Positions 6,588-11,901 of a stretch of 11,901 nucleotides of DNA are shown one piece after another (within the stretch, counting starts at the first letter, position 1; every line of letters starts with the position of its first letter). The notes below the pieces were generated by a model, which worked only from the letters and a program-made list of their open reading frames with translations, was not told the origin of the DNA and ran no database searches. Origin of the DNA: JAYUKV01 sp043764135 (lineage in GTDB: Bacteria; Patescibacteriota; JACMRA01); NCBI GenBank assembly GCA_043764135.1, contig JAYUKV010000081.1:1-11901 (forward strand), in the 5' to 3' direction. The position numbers were made by a program, and so were the translations under genes.

Positions 6588-6620
6588 CTAATACTTTTAG
6601 TATTAGCTAAAATAGCTAAT
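6588..6620. promoter_or_regulatory. two overlapping, mutually exclusive hairpins upstream of pyrE
   Basis: CTAATACT (6588-6595) pairs perfectly with AGTATTAG (6599-6606). ATTAGCTA (6602-6609) pairs perfectly with TAGCTAAT (6613-6620). Both loops are three bases, and the arms share 6602-6606, so only one can form fully. The site lies in the 5' region of pyrE (start 6538) and could be an attenuator-like leader or a protein-binding operator. No protein-coding frame explains it. Confidence 0.4.
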
Positions 6621-6671
6621 CATAATTACTCTATCGCTTTTAGGATGTCATACAATACAATTAAGTGATTA

Positions 6672-6684
6672 ATGTATAATACAT
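6672..6684. promoter_or_regulatory. 13-bp perfect dyad with TATAAT core
   Basis: ATGTAT and ATACAT are symmetrical about A6678, and a consensus -10 hexamer TATAAT (6675-6680, plus strand) lies inside. No good -35 is seen at 16-18 bases on either strand. It may be an operator in the pyrE upstream region or chance in AT-rich DNA. Confidence 0.25.
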
Positions 6685-6750
6685 ATGGGCTATAGAATTA
6701 TTAAATAAGTATTAGTGTGTTTTTGGAAGAAACCAGCTCTCTTGATTATA

Positions 6751-6771
6751 AAAAAAACTACATAAGTAGTC
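6751..6771 (-). terminator. terminator after the 625-aa envelope gene
   Basis: Read on the minus strand, ACTAC and GTAGT form a 5-bp stem around TTAT (6757-6770), extendable by one G-U pair, followed by an uninterrupted T run. It sits 34 bases past the stop codon of the gene ending at 6804. Confidence 0.6.
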
Positions 6772-6776
6772 AATTT

Positions 6777-6806
6777 TATTTACAGATCTATTTACAGATC
6801 TATTTA
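6777..6806. repeat. 12-bp tandem repeat, two and a half copies
   Basis: TATTTACAGATC occurs at 6777-6788 and 6789-6800, and its first six bases recur at 6801-6806, covering the stop codon of the envelope gene. It is probably a replication-slippage product. Confidence 0.85.
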
Positions 6807-8681
6807 ATATAAGTCAATAATATCTACAGTAATTTTCTTGAATACTGGTATATTAATGCCTTCATTTAGTTTTTGGACCTTTTCAACATTTGGGAACTCT
6901 TGCTGAACTATTTCTTCTATGTTGGCTTTATCTTGATTTTTGGAGATTAAATCTTTAACTTTTGCAGAATCTATATTATTTTTTTCTACAAGATCATAAG
7001 TTACCTCTGCTTTGAACTGAGTTCCTTCAGGTTCAAGTTTAGAAATTTTTACATTTTTTACTTCTCTATTATCTCCGGTAATATTATTTTGAATCTGTTT
7101 AGCAATTAAGTCTAAAGGTAAATATTTTACTTTTTTACCTTCTACTCTATTTAGGGTAACTAGATCTTTAATTTCCCCAACTTCAGAATTAAATAGGTTT
7201 TTAGCAGAGTCTTGTTCTACCCACTCTGGTTTAGTGTAAAGGTTTTTGTTATTCAACTCTAATAGTTCATCATTAACTTTTTGATCTATGGCTTTTGATG
7301 AATATTCTTGTAGAGTGTTTATAATATCTTGGGTTACTGTGTTGTTCTCGATTACATTAAAATCAAACAACCCAGTTAAAGTTTTAGCATAACAATTCTT
7401 GCTTAAGTTTTCCTTGTAGATTGATGCTAAATTAAGAACTGTATCTTTTTCAATATTCTGATCGCCTCCTTTGTTTAATGCTTCAACTTCAAAAGTTAAA
7501 GTTGGGTTAGATTGAGAATATGACTTGATTACAACATTAGTACCATATATAAGATTAGGTAATACTCTAAAGTACTTTTCACCACTATTTACAAGAAAAC
7601 CTCCATTACTCAGTGAACAACTATTTGCACCAGATGAAAATAGTACTATCTTGCCTTTTGCTCTTTCAAAAAATTCTTTTTTTTGCTTAGGGATTTGTTG
7701 TTCTGAGTAGATTGACAAGTTAAGTAATTTTTCTTTAAAAACAGAAGGGCTTATACTAATCAATTCTTGTTTCAATTGAGAGTTATTCTTAACATTTATT
7801 CTATAAGCAAAAGAAGGAACATAGTTCAAATAACCTGTAAACCCAAATACAATAAAGCAGCAAAAACCAGTTGCAACCAGTGTTCGTAAAGGTTTTTTTA
7901 TAAAGAAGGATGTATTGGTGTCTGAAATGTTTAATCTGACTCTATCTAAGTTTGATAACATTTCATCTAGATCATCTTCCACCACATCATCAAGAATAGA
8001 TGACATTTTAGTAAAATCTCCTTCAGAAACTGATTTTGATAAATCAAGCTTTAAATTAAAATCTGAAAAATTATTAAAATCAATTTTCTTAATTAAAATT
8101 TTTTCTTCTTTTTTCTTACCAACTCTAATACTTACATCGGTAACTTTAAGAAATGATTTTTTTTCTTCTTGAGGGTTAACATCTTCACCTTCTGAATCAT
8201 CATTGGTTACTTCTGAATCAATACTTGTAACTTCTACTTCTGTTAAGAGTTCTTCTTTTAGAATTTTTCTAATTTCAATCCCAGCTGGCTCCATAACGGA
8301 TTCAACTTCTTTTTCTTCTGGAAAATTAAAAGACATTATTGATGGAAGAATGTTTTTTTGTTCTTGTTCAGGTTCTATTTCTAGTTCTAGATTAATATTA
8401 GGATCTATTTCCAAACTGTGATTAGGGTTGAAGTTAGGAAGTGTAATAGGTAACCCAGCCTCTTTAAATAATTGTACAAAATTAATATTCTTAGTAACAA
8501 ATTCTATTTGTTTCGGGTAGCCTGATAATTGCTTTTTAAAAACTGATAATTTTACTCTATTATCAATAAATGGCGGTAATTCGTCGATAAATACTTTAAC
8601 CTTATCGGTATCAAAATTGATCACTTCTTGCAGTTGAAGTAATACATCTTCTCTTTCAAGATCTGCATTCCATGTAAGCAT
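6804..8681 (-). CDS. single-span envelope protein, baseplate-J-like ectodomain (tentative)
   Basis: This is a 625-residue protein of uncertain function. Residues 1-80 form a soluble, conserved-looking domain (VFIDELPPFIDNRVKL, YPKQIEFVTKN). Residues 90-250 are acidic and low in complexity, then one membrane span lies at about 267-285 (LVATGFCCFIVFGFTGYL). Residues 291-625 form a large region predicted to be outside. The outer part has a pattern, RAKGKIVLFSSG...LVNSGEKYFRV...LTGLFDFNVIEN..VTQDI, that recalls the baseplate-J/gp47-like surface proteins common in CPR genomes. That match is from memory and weak. The gene is monocistronic: its own promoter (8741-8713) follows the terminator of the 3D gene, and a terminator lies at 6751-6771. 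No clear ribosome site precedes the ATG. It may belong to a surface or pilus-linked assembly; that is inference. Confidence 0.6.
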   Translation of the reverse strand: MLTWNADLEREDVLLQLQEVINFDTDKVKVFIDELPPFIDNRVKLSVFKKQLSGYPKQIEFVTKNINFVQLFKEAGLPITLPNFNPNHSLEIDPNINLELEIEPEQEQKNILPSIMSFNFPEEKEVESVMEPAGIEIRKILKEELLTEVEVTSIDSEVTNDDSEGEDVNPQEEKKSFLKVTDVSIRVGKKKEEKILIKKIDFNNFSDFNLKLDLSKSVSEGDFTKMSSILDDVVEDDLDEMLSNLDRVRLNISDTNTSFFIKKPLRTLVATGFCCFIVFGFTGYLNYVPSFAYRINVKNNSQLKQELISISPSVFKEKLLNLSIYSEQQIPKQKKEFFERAKGKIVLFSSGANSCSLSNGGFLVNSGEKYFRVLPNLIYGTNVVIKSYSQSNPTLTFEVEALNKGGDQNIEKDTVLNLASIYKENLSKNCYAKTLTGLFDFNVIENNTVTQDIINTLQEYSSKAIDQKVNDELLELNNKNLYTKPEWVEQDSAKNLFNSEVGEIKDLVTLNRVEGKKVKYLPLDLIAKQIQNNITGDNREVKNVKISKLEPEGTQFKAEVTYDLVEKNNIDSAKVKDLISKNQDKANIEEIVQQEFPNVEKVQKLNEGINIPVFKKITVDIIDLY

Positions 8682-8712
8682 AAAGGTAAGTAGTTATTTT
8701 TTAGTTGTGGTA

Positions 8713-8741
8713 AATAAAAAGAATATTTACAATTATGTCAA
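8713..8741 (-). promoter_or_regulatory. promoter of the 625-aa envelope gene
   Basis: On the minus strand a consensus TTGACA (8741-8736), a 17-base spacer and TTTATT (8718-8713) predict a start near 8706 and a leader of about 25 bases to the ATG at 8681. Confidence 0.6.
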
Positions 8742-8749
8742 GAAGAAAC

Positions 8750-8782
8750 TAAAAAAATTAACCAAAATTTGTATTTTGGTTA
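8750..8782 (-). terminator. terminator of the 3D-domain gene
   Basis: A perfect 10-bp stem (8759-8768 with 8773-8782) around a 4-base loop is followed, on the minus strand, by ATTTTTTTAG. It begins 14 bases past the stop of the gene ending at 8796 and directly precedes the next gene's -35 box. Confidence 0.85.
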
Positions 8783-8795
8783 TGAATTGTTATTA

Positions 8796-9491
8796 TTATT
8801 TTACTGCGACCCAGCAACGATATTTACGACCCCAGTTAATAGCTTGAGAATCACTAGCAAACCAGAGATCTAGATCGTGTCCGGTCCATTCAGCAGGACC
8901 CCAATCTTCACGTACTCCAAAAAATGTTTTGGTTTTAGACAATACATTTTCTGAATATACATCCTTTTCTGAAACTTCGTAGACTTTTGCTCCAAAAGGA
9001 ATTGTCCGAGAAGCTACAAATTTATGAGGAATAGAGTGAACATTTTTTCCACTGGCTGTTAATGTTCCAGAATTACCAGGAGAATAAGCACTTACCCAAC
9101 CACAAGCACGAGTTACAATCTTACCGCTTACAGTTGGTTTGGGTTTAGGTGGTTGTGGAATAGGCATTGTTGGCTGAGTTTGCTTTGGAATGACTATCTC
9201 GGGGAGACGTGGCAAAGTAGGGGGGTAAGGGTTTACAATAGGGGGAAGTCCATTAATTGGCTTTTTAGGCTCTGTTGGGACTACTACATCTTTAACAGGT
9301 GGTTTTTTAATAGTATTATTCGCCCTTGCATTATCAAGAATATAACCATAGTAAGCAGCTCCAGATTCACCACTAAAAGTGATAATACCTGGTTGAGTCT
9401 CTTGTGCTTTGGCTTCTGTAGTATTAATTCCAATTAACATTGTAAAACTAATACAGCTAACACCCAAGAAAGATTTTAAATTAAAACTCAA
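8796..9491 (-). CDS. secreted 3D-domain protein with proline-rich linker
   Basis: This is probably a secreted wall-associated protein of the 3D (Asp-Asp-Asp) double-psi beta-barrel class, as in YuiC-type and MltA-type peptidoglycan-cleaving proteins. The C-terminal part shows the pattern: GTLTASGK, FVASRTIPFGAKVYEV, then the three aspartates in REDWG and HDLDLWF, and INWGRKYRCWVAV at the end. An N-terminal signal peptide (NLKSFLGVSCISFTMLIGI, then TEAKA followed by QE) is followed by a proline-rich linker of about 60 residues. The start is placed at the TTG at 9491 because GAGGT (9503-9499) stands seven bases before it. A longer frame from a TTG at 9536 has no ribosome site and begins at the predicted transcription start. 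The gene is monocistronic, between the tRNA terminator and its own strong terminator. Enzyme activity is not certain. Confidence 0.82.
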   Translation of the reverse strand: MSFNLKSFLGVSCISFTMLIGINTTEAKAQETQPGIITFSGESGAAYYGYILDNARANNTIKKPPVKDVVVPTEPKKPINGLPPIVNPYPPTLPRLPEIVIPKQTQPTMPIPQPPKPKPTVSGKIVTRACGWVSAYSPGNSGTLTASGKNVHSIPHKFVASRTIPFGAKVYEVSEKDVYSENVLSKTKTFFGVREDWGPAEWTGHDLDLWFASDSQAINWGRKYRCWVAVK

Positions 9492-9518
9492 AACAAATAC
9501 CTCGTAATTAATTACAGA

Positions 9519-9535
9519 TGAGTTTAAGAAACTCA
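9519..9535 (-). promoter_or_regulatory. hairpin at the 5' end of the 3D-gene mRNA
   Basis: TGAGTTT (9519-9525) and AAACTCA (9529-9535) form a perfect 7-bp stem with a 3-base loop. The predicted transcription start is 9537-9532, so the mRNA would begin at or within a few bases of this hairpin, as in 5' mRNA-stabilising stems. Confidence 0.4.
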
Positions 9536-9543
9536 ATTTTTAT

Positions 9544-9572
9544 ACATTAACAACTTAAAACTCGTTAGTCAA
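9544..9572 (-). promoter_or_regulatory. predicted promoter of the 3D-domain gene
   Basis: On the minus strand TTGACT (9572-9567), a 17-base spacer and TAATGT (9549-9544). A better -10, TATAAA (9544-9539), lies 22 bases from the -35. Either places the start near 9537-9532. Confidence 0.4.
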
Positions 9573-9620
9573 ATAACATTGTTACAATTTTAGTAATTCC
9601 TTATGATAATAATTATTCAG

Positions 9621-9645
9621 TTAAAAACAAAACCCTAATTGGGTT
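9621..9645 (-). terminator. terminator of tRNA-Glu
   Basis: AACCC (9631-9635) and GGGTT (9641-9645) pair around a 5-base loop. On the minus strand the stem runs into TTGTTTTTAA, just past the CCA end of the tRNA. Confidence 0.65.
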
Positions 9646-9650
9646 GTTTT

Positions 9651-9725
9651 TGGCAGCGCTACGGGGAATCGAACCCCGGTTAAAAGAATGAGAATCTTAC
9701 GTCCTAACCACTAGACGATAGCGCC
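9651..9725 (-). tRNA. tRNA-Glu (anticodon CUC)
   Basis: The cloverleaf can be drawn in full: acceptor GGCGCTA (9725-9719) with TAGCGCT (9661-9655), D arm 9716-9701, anticodon stem TAAGA/TCTTT, anticodon loop TTCTCAT with CTC at 9692-9690, variable TAAC, T arm CGGGG-TTCGATT-CCCCG, discriminator G and an encoded CCA (9653-9651). The D arm and the TAAC variable loop closely match bacterial tRNA-Glu. The anticodon CUC reads GAG. Two pairs are irregular: G1 faces U72, and the top pair of the anticodon stem is U27-U43. It stands alone between its own promoter and terminator. Confidence 0.95.
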
Positions 9726-9732
9726 GTATATT

Positions 9733-9766
9733 ATTATAATGTCTAACAATTGCTAATTTTTGTCAA
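9733..9766 (-). promoter_or_regulatory. predicted tRNA-Glu promoter
   Basis: On the minus strand a perfect TTGACA (9766-9761) and a perfect TATAAT (9738-9733) are present, but 22 bases apart, longer than usual. From the -10 the start would be 9725 or 9726, the first base of the tRNA. CATTAT at a 19-base spacing is an alternative -10. Confidence 0.4.
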
Positions 9767-9773
9767 TAAATAT

Positions 9774-9802
9774 CCCCGTTTCTACAATCAGTAGAAACGG
9801 GG
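9774..9802 (-). terminator. strong stem-loop after the 144-aa gene
   Basis: CCCCGTTTCTAC (9774-9785) pairs perfectly over 12 bp with 9791-9802 around a 5-base loop. It lies 7 bases past the stop of the gene ending at 9810. On the minus strand the following tract, ATATTTATTG, is only moderately T-rich. Confidence 0.65.
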
Positions 9803-9809
9803 GTTAGGT

Positions 9810-10244
9810 TTAACATCTAAAAGTCAATAAAAGCTTTAATTTCTCCACAAACGAAGATGTTTTGTATTCTTTTAAAAATCCTTTGCAAAATTTTGCAAAT
9901 TCTCCTTGTTCGTAACCGTAATATTGATTGTTGTCCCAAGCTCTGCACTTAACCAGAATTTGAAGTAAATCAATATTTTTTAACTTGTTTAAAGTGGTGG
10001 TAATTTCTTCTTGGGTTAAGTCTTGATCGACAAGCTTCTTATCAACTAGATAAGTAATGTCATTAATCTCACTAGCACCGTTTAGAGTGTGAATTTGAGC
10101 ATAAATCGCCCAACCATTGTAAGCTTGCGCTGCTATAAATTCAACTCTTTGATTCTCTGAAAATAAACAACGAACCACAACTAATTGATCAAGTACAAGC
10201 GAGTCAGCACTCACTTTATCAGAACTTGCTTTGGTATCTACCAT
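9810..10244 (-). CDS. uncharacterised 144-aa cytoplasmic protein
   Basis: I do not recognise this protein. It has no signal peptide or membrane span and looks soluble. Residues 17-75 mix strands and helices (LDQLVVVRCLFSENQRVEFIAAQAYNGWAIYAQI), followed by an acidic, helix-prone stretch (DLTQEEITTTLNKLKNIDLLQILVKC) and a segment rich in aromatics (AWDNNQYYGYEQGEFAKF). The repeated Leu/Ile spacing of residues 76-98 suggests a small helical or winged-helix-like domain, but no DNA-binding motif can be asserted. The ATG at 10244 has a good ribosome site, AGAAGG (10258-10253), and a possible -10 TATACT at 10300-10295. A strong stem-loop follows. It is divergent from the 438-aa gene and upstream of tRNA-Glu. 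Gene-like signals on both sides support a real gene. Confidence 0.75.
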   Translation of the reverse strand: MVDTKASSDKVSADSLVLDQLVVVRCLFSENQRVEFIAAQAYNGWAIYAQIHTLNGASEINDITYLVDKKLVDQDLTQEEITTTLNKLKNIDLLQILVKCRAWDNNQYYGYEQGEFAKFCKGFLKEYKTSSFVEKLKLLLTFRC

Positions 10245-10294
10245 ATTCTAAACCTTCTTGAATAATAGGAATATTTTAAACCTAGCACTTAAAA

Positions 10295-10300
10295 AGTATA
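10295..10300 (-). promoter_or_regulatory. possible -10 of the 144-aa gene
   Basis: TATACT on the minus strand matches 5 of 6 consensus positions. No clear -35 is seen at the expected distance. It would give a leader of about 43 bases. Confidence 0.25.
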
Positions 10301-10316
10301 TTGTAAAGAGTGTTTT

Positions 10317-10345
10317 TTGACAGTAGTTTTGATTTAAGGTAAATT
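10317..10345 (+). promoter_or_regulatory. promoter of the 438-aa gene, near-leaderless
   Basis: A consensus TTGACA (10317-10322), a 17-base spacer and TAAATT (10340-10345, 4 of 6). Transcription would start at about A10352, only four bases before the ATG at 10356, and no ribosome site exists. Confidence 0.6.
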
Positions 10346-10355
10346 GTAGTTATAT

Positions 10356-11672
10356 ATGCCGATACTAGAATTCATATTAGACATTGTCTTTACAATTCTT
10401 GCTGTAATTGGATTATTTGGATTCCTACAATTATTTGAAATTTATAAGAATTATAGAGAAGATATTAAGGTTTGGCCTCCAACTCCAACAAAAACTTTTC
10501 ATCAGGTTATATTTCCTATAGAAAATAATAATTCAATTGAAGAGATGGAGATGTTCTTTAGATCATTACATGCAATGTATGATATGGACTCTCGAAATCA
10601 AGTTACTTTTGAAGTCCACTCCAAATCAGGAAAATTAAATTTTTATATGGTATCTAATGATAGTATTTTCTCATTAATAAGATCTTCATTAGAAGCAAGG
10701 TTTCCTGGTGTTAACTTTATTACAGTAGAAGATCCGTTCAAGGACCTAGATGATAAATGGACCAAGAAACATACCAAATACACTGACTTTAAATGCGCAG
10801 AGTTTACTTATAACAACGCTGAAATAGATGGTATAAAAGTAAGTAATGATCTTCTTCCTTCTTTGTCATGGAGATCGATTCAAAGAGATGCTAACGCCCC
10901 TACATCTGATCCAGTTAATATGATCTTATCAAGTATGGAAGAGTTGGTTGAAGGAGAATATGCAATATTCCAATTAATATTTAGAGGTAAATCTTTAGAT
11001 TCGAAAGAAGAAAAGAAATACAAAACAGAATTAGACAAAGTTAAAACTCAACTTGCAACCAATTCTGTCACAGATCAATCAGGGTCAGCTCTTACAGACG
11101 AGGAAAAAAAGATATTAAACGAAATTCAAAGAAAGAGAAATTCAGATCTTTATGCAGTTAAAATAAGATATGGCTATTTTGTTGAAAAAGATGATATAAA
11201 GCCAAAAGTACCTTGGATCTCTATTCCAATTTCATACTTAAAACAATTCAATACTCCTTACCAATCATTTATAATAACAACCCCTTATAGCTACACTGGT
11301 GAAGATAAATACCCAATTTTTCATTACTTGAATTTTTTTGAACCTAAGAAACAATCAATAGAATTTAATGAAAAACGCTATACAACAATGAAACAATCAA
11401 CCATTGATCCATATTTATCAATGTTGGATGTTAAAGACAATCTTGAAGGATACTACCGTAAGAAGCAATTTTATGTAGCACTTCTAAACAGAGAATTCAA
11501 GTATGGTGCAAAAGTAATCAATATGGATGTAGATTCATTATCTTGTCTTTTGCATTTCCCAATCACTAACGAAAAGAACAACGTAGTTTCTAAACTACAA
11601 AACTTAGCAAATGAAACATCCACACAAAACCCAGCCAGCTGGTCAACACCTCCAGCAAATCTACCTTTTTAA
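10356..11672 (+). CDS. membrane-anchored protein, secretion-ATPase N-domain-like (tentative)
   Basis: The protein has an N-terminal membrane span (residues 5-27, FILDIVFTILAVIGLFGFLQLF) followed by about 400 soluble residues. The region FHQVIFPIENNNSIEEMEMFFRSLHAMY, then VTFEVHSKSGKLNFYMVSN and LEARFPGVNFITVEDPF, recalls the N-terminal membrane-proximal domain found in CPR proteins whose C-terminal part is a VirB4/TraG- or HerA-like ATPase. Here no Walker motif is seen and the protein stops at 438 residues, so it would be the non-ATPase part alone, or a stand-alone relative. A charged helical insert lies at about 213-265. The family call is from memory. The gene has a consensus promoter but a near-leaderless start and no ribosome site. 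The partner ATPase, if any, is outside the window. Confidence 0.6.
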   Translation: MPILEFILDIVFTILAVIGLFGFLQLFEIYKNYREDIKVWPPTPTKTFHQVIFPIENNNSIEEMEMFFRSLHAMYDMDSRNQVTFEVHSKSGKLNFYMVSNDSIFSLIRSSLEARFPGVNFITVEDPFKDLDDKWTKKHTKYTDFKCAEFTYNNAEIDGIKVSNDLLPSLSWRSIQRDANAPTSDPVNMILSSMEELVEGEYAIFQLIFRGKSLDSKEEKKYKTELDKVKTQLATNSVTDQSGSALTDEEKKILNEIQRKRNSDLYAVKIRYGYFVEKDDIKPKVPWISIPISYLKQFNTPYQSFIITTPYSYTGEDKYPIFHYLNFFEPKKQSIEFNEKRYTTMKQSTIDPYLSMLDVKDNLEGYYRKKQFYVALLNREFKYGAKVINMDVDSLSCLLHFPITNEKNNVVSKLQNLANETSTQNPASWSTPPANLPF

Positions 11673-11691
11673 TACTCATATATTTCAAGTC

Positions 11692-11901
11692 ATGGGTTTT
11701 GTTTTGTGTTTTTTATTATTAGCAATGTTGGTTAATATTAAGCAAATCGATTGTAATAATTGTATTATTTTAAACCCTAAGATAATTGTTATAACTCCAG
11801 ATAATATAAAATTACCTAGTCAAAGTCAGAGCTGTCCCACTAAACACGGGACAGCTTTCTTTGTCCCAAAATACCTAAACAAACCTCTTCTCTGTTGCAC
11901 A
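11692..11901 (+). CDS. possible partial gene running off the right edge
   Basis: An ATG at 11692 opens a frame with no stop for 70 codons to the window edge. It begins MGFVLCFLLLAMLVNIKQID, a hydrophobic start like a signal peptide or small membrane segment, then continues through the inverted repeat as SCPTKHGTAFFVPKYLNKPL. The second half is simply the repeat read in a frame that happens to be open; the same frame in the left repeat copy has no start before it. No ribosome site is seen, and the frame crosses a terminator-like hairpin. It may be spurious. Confidence 0.2.
   Translation, partial: MGFVLCFLLLAMLVNIKQIDCNNCIILNPKIIVITPDNIKLPSQSQSCPTKHGTAFFVPKYLNKPLLCCT
11826..11901. repeat. right copy of 76-bp terminal inverted repeat
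   Basis: This is the perfect reverse complement of 23-98. The window ends inside the palindromic tip that is complete at the left (3-26), so the repeat probably continues beyond the edge. Confidence 0.95.
11830..11864 (+). terminator. outward-facing terminator-like hairpin in right inverted repeat
   Basis: AGCTGTCCC (11830-11838) pairs with GGGACAGCT (11848-11856), followed by TTTCTTTGT. It is correctly placed to end transcripts of the 438-aa gene, about 160 bases past its stop codon. Confidence 0.55.

Noticed and set aside
6474..6668. 64-codon plus-strand frame over the pyrE start and upstream gap
   Set aside because: It overlaps the conserved pyrE N terminus and the paired hairpins, with no promoter or ribosome site of its own.
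9492..9536. TTG at 9536 as start of the 3D-domain gene
   Set aside because: It lies at the predicted transcription start and in a hairpin; the TTG at 9491 has GAGGT seven bases upstream and gives a normal signal peptide.
1..11901. UGA recoded as glycine (as in some CPR lineages)
   Set aside because: NrdA, NrdB, NrdR, PyrE and the permease are full length with TGA as a stop, so recoding is not needed.
1..11901. CRISPR array, insertion sequence or defence system
   Set aside because: No regularly spaced repeats, transposase, nuclease or recognised defence domain was found.

Overview
The window is an AT-rich bacterial segment with compact genes, little Shine-Dalgarno use and TAA as the stop of every recognised gene. 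The organism is probably a member of the Patescibacteria (Candidate Phyla Radiation, CPR). That rests on the base composition, on a proline-rich secreted 3D-domain protein, on a large single-span envelope protein that recalls the baseplate-J-like surface proteins of CPR genomes, and on a membrane-anchored protein that recalls the N-terminal part of CPR conjugation-type ATPases. It is an inference from remembered families, not a proven placement. The standard code fits: every conserved protein reads through at the expected length.

Layout, left to right. Positions 23-98 and 11826-11901 are a perfect 76-bp inverted repeat containing an outward-facing terminator-like hairpin. The left copy is preceded by a 10-bp hairpin at the very edge. 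Positions 99-495 are non-coding but hold a decayed second copy of the nrdA 3' end (271-369) and a nested stem-loop (396-464). A small membrane-protein gene (556-717, +) follows. Next comes a minus-strand operon nrdR-nrdB-nrdA (4577 to 721) for a complete class I ribonucleotide reductase and its repressor. Two NrdR-box-like sites overlap the operon promoter. A divergent AI-2E-family permease (4785-5936, +) converges on pyrE (5984-6538, -) over a shared terminator. Further right, all on the minus strand, are the 625-residue envelope protein, the secreted 3D-domain protein, tRNA-Glu(CUC) and a 144-residue orphan. A plus-strand 438-residue membrane-anchored protein is last, followed by a reading frame that runs off the right edge through the inverted repeat.

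Functionally the window joins nucleotide metabolism (NrdA/NrdB making dNTPs, NrdR sensing them, PyrE making OMP for pyrimidines) to envelope functions (permease, surface protein, 3D-domain wall protein, secretion-like protein). There is no transposase, integrase, replication protein, CRISPR array or recognised defence system. The most distinctive signals are the terminal inverted repeat, the displaced nrdA tail next to a small membrane gene and a structured non-coding segment, the NrdR operator pair combined with an NrdA that lacks its own ATP-cone, an identical leaderless promoter geometry in front of both long plus-strand genes, and changed loop residues in PyrE. The housekeeping gene content makes a chromosomal contig bounded by two copies of a repeat more likely than a self-contained linear element.
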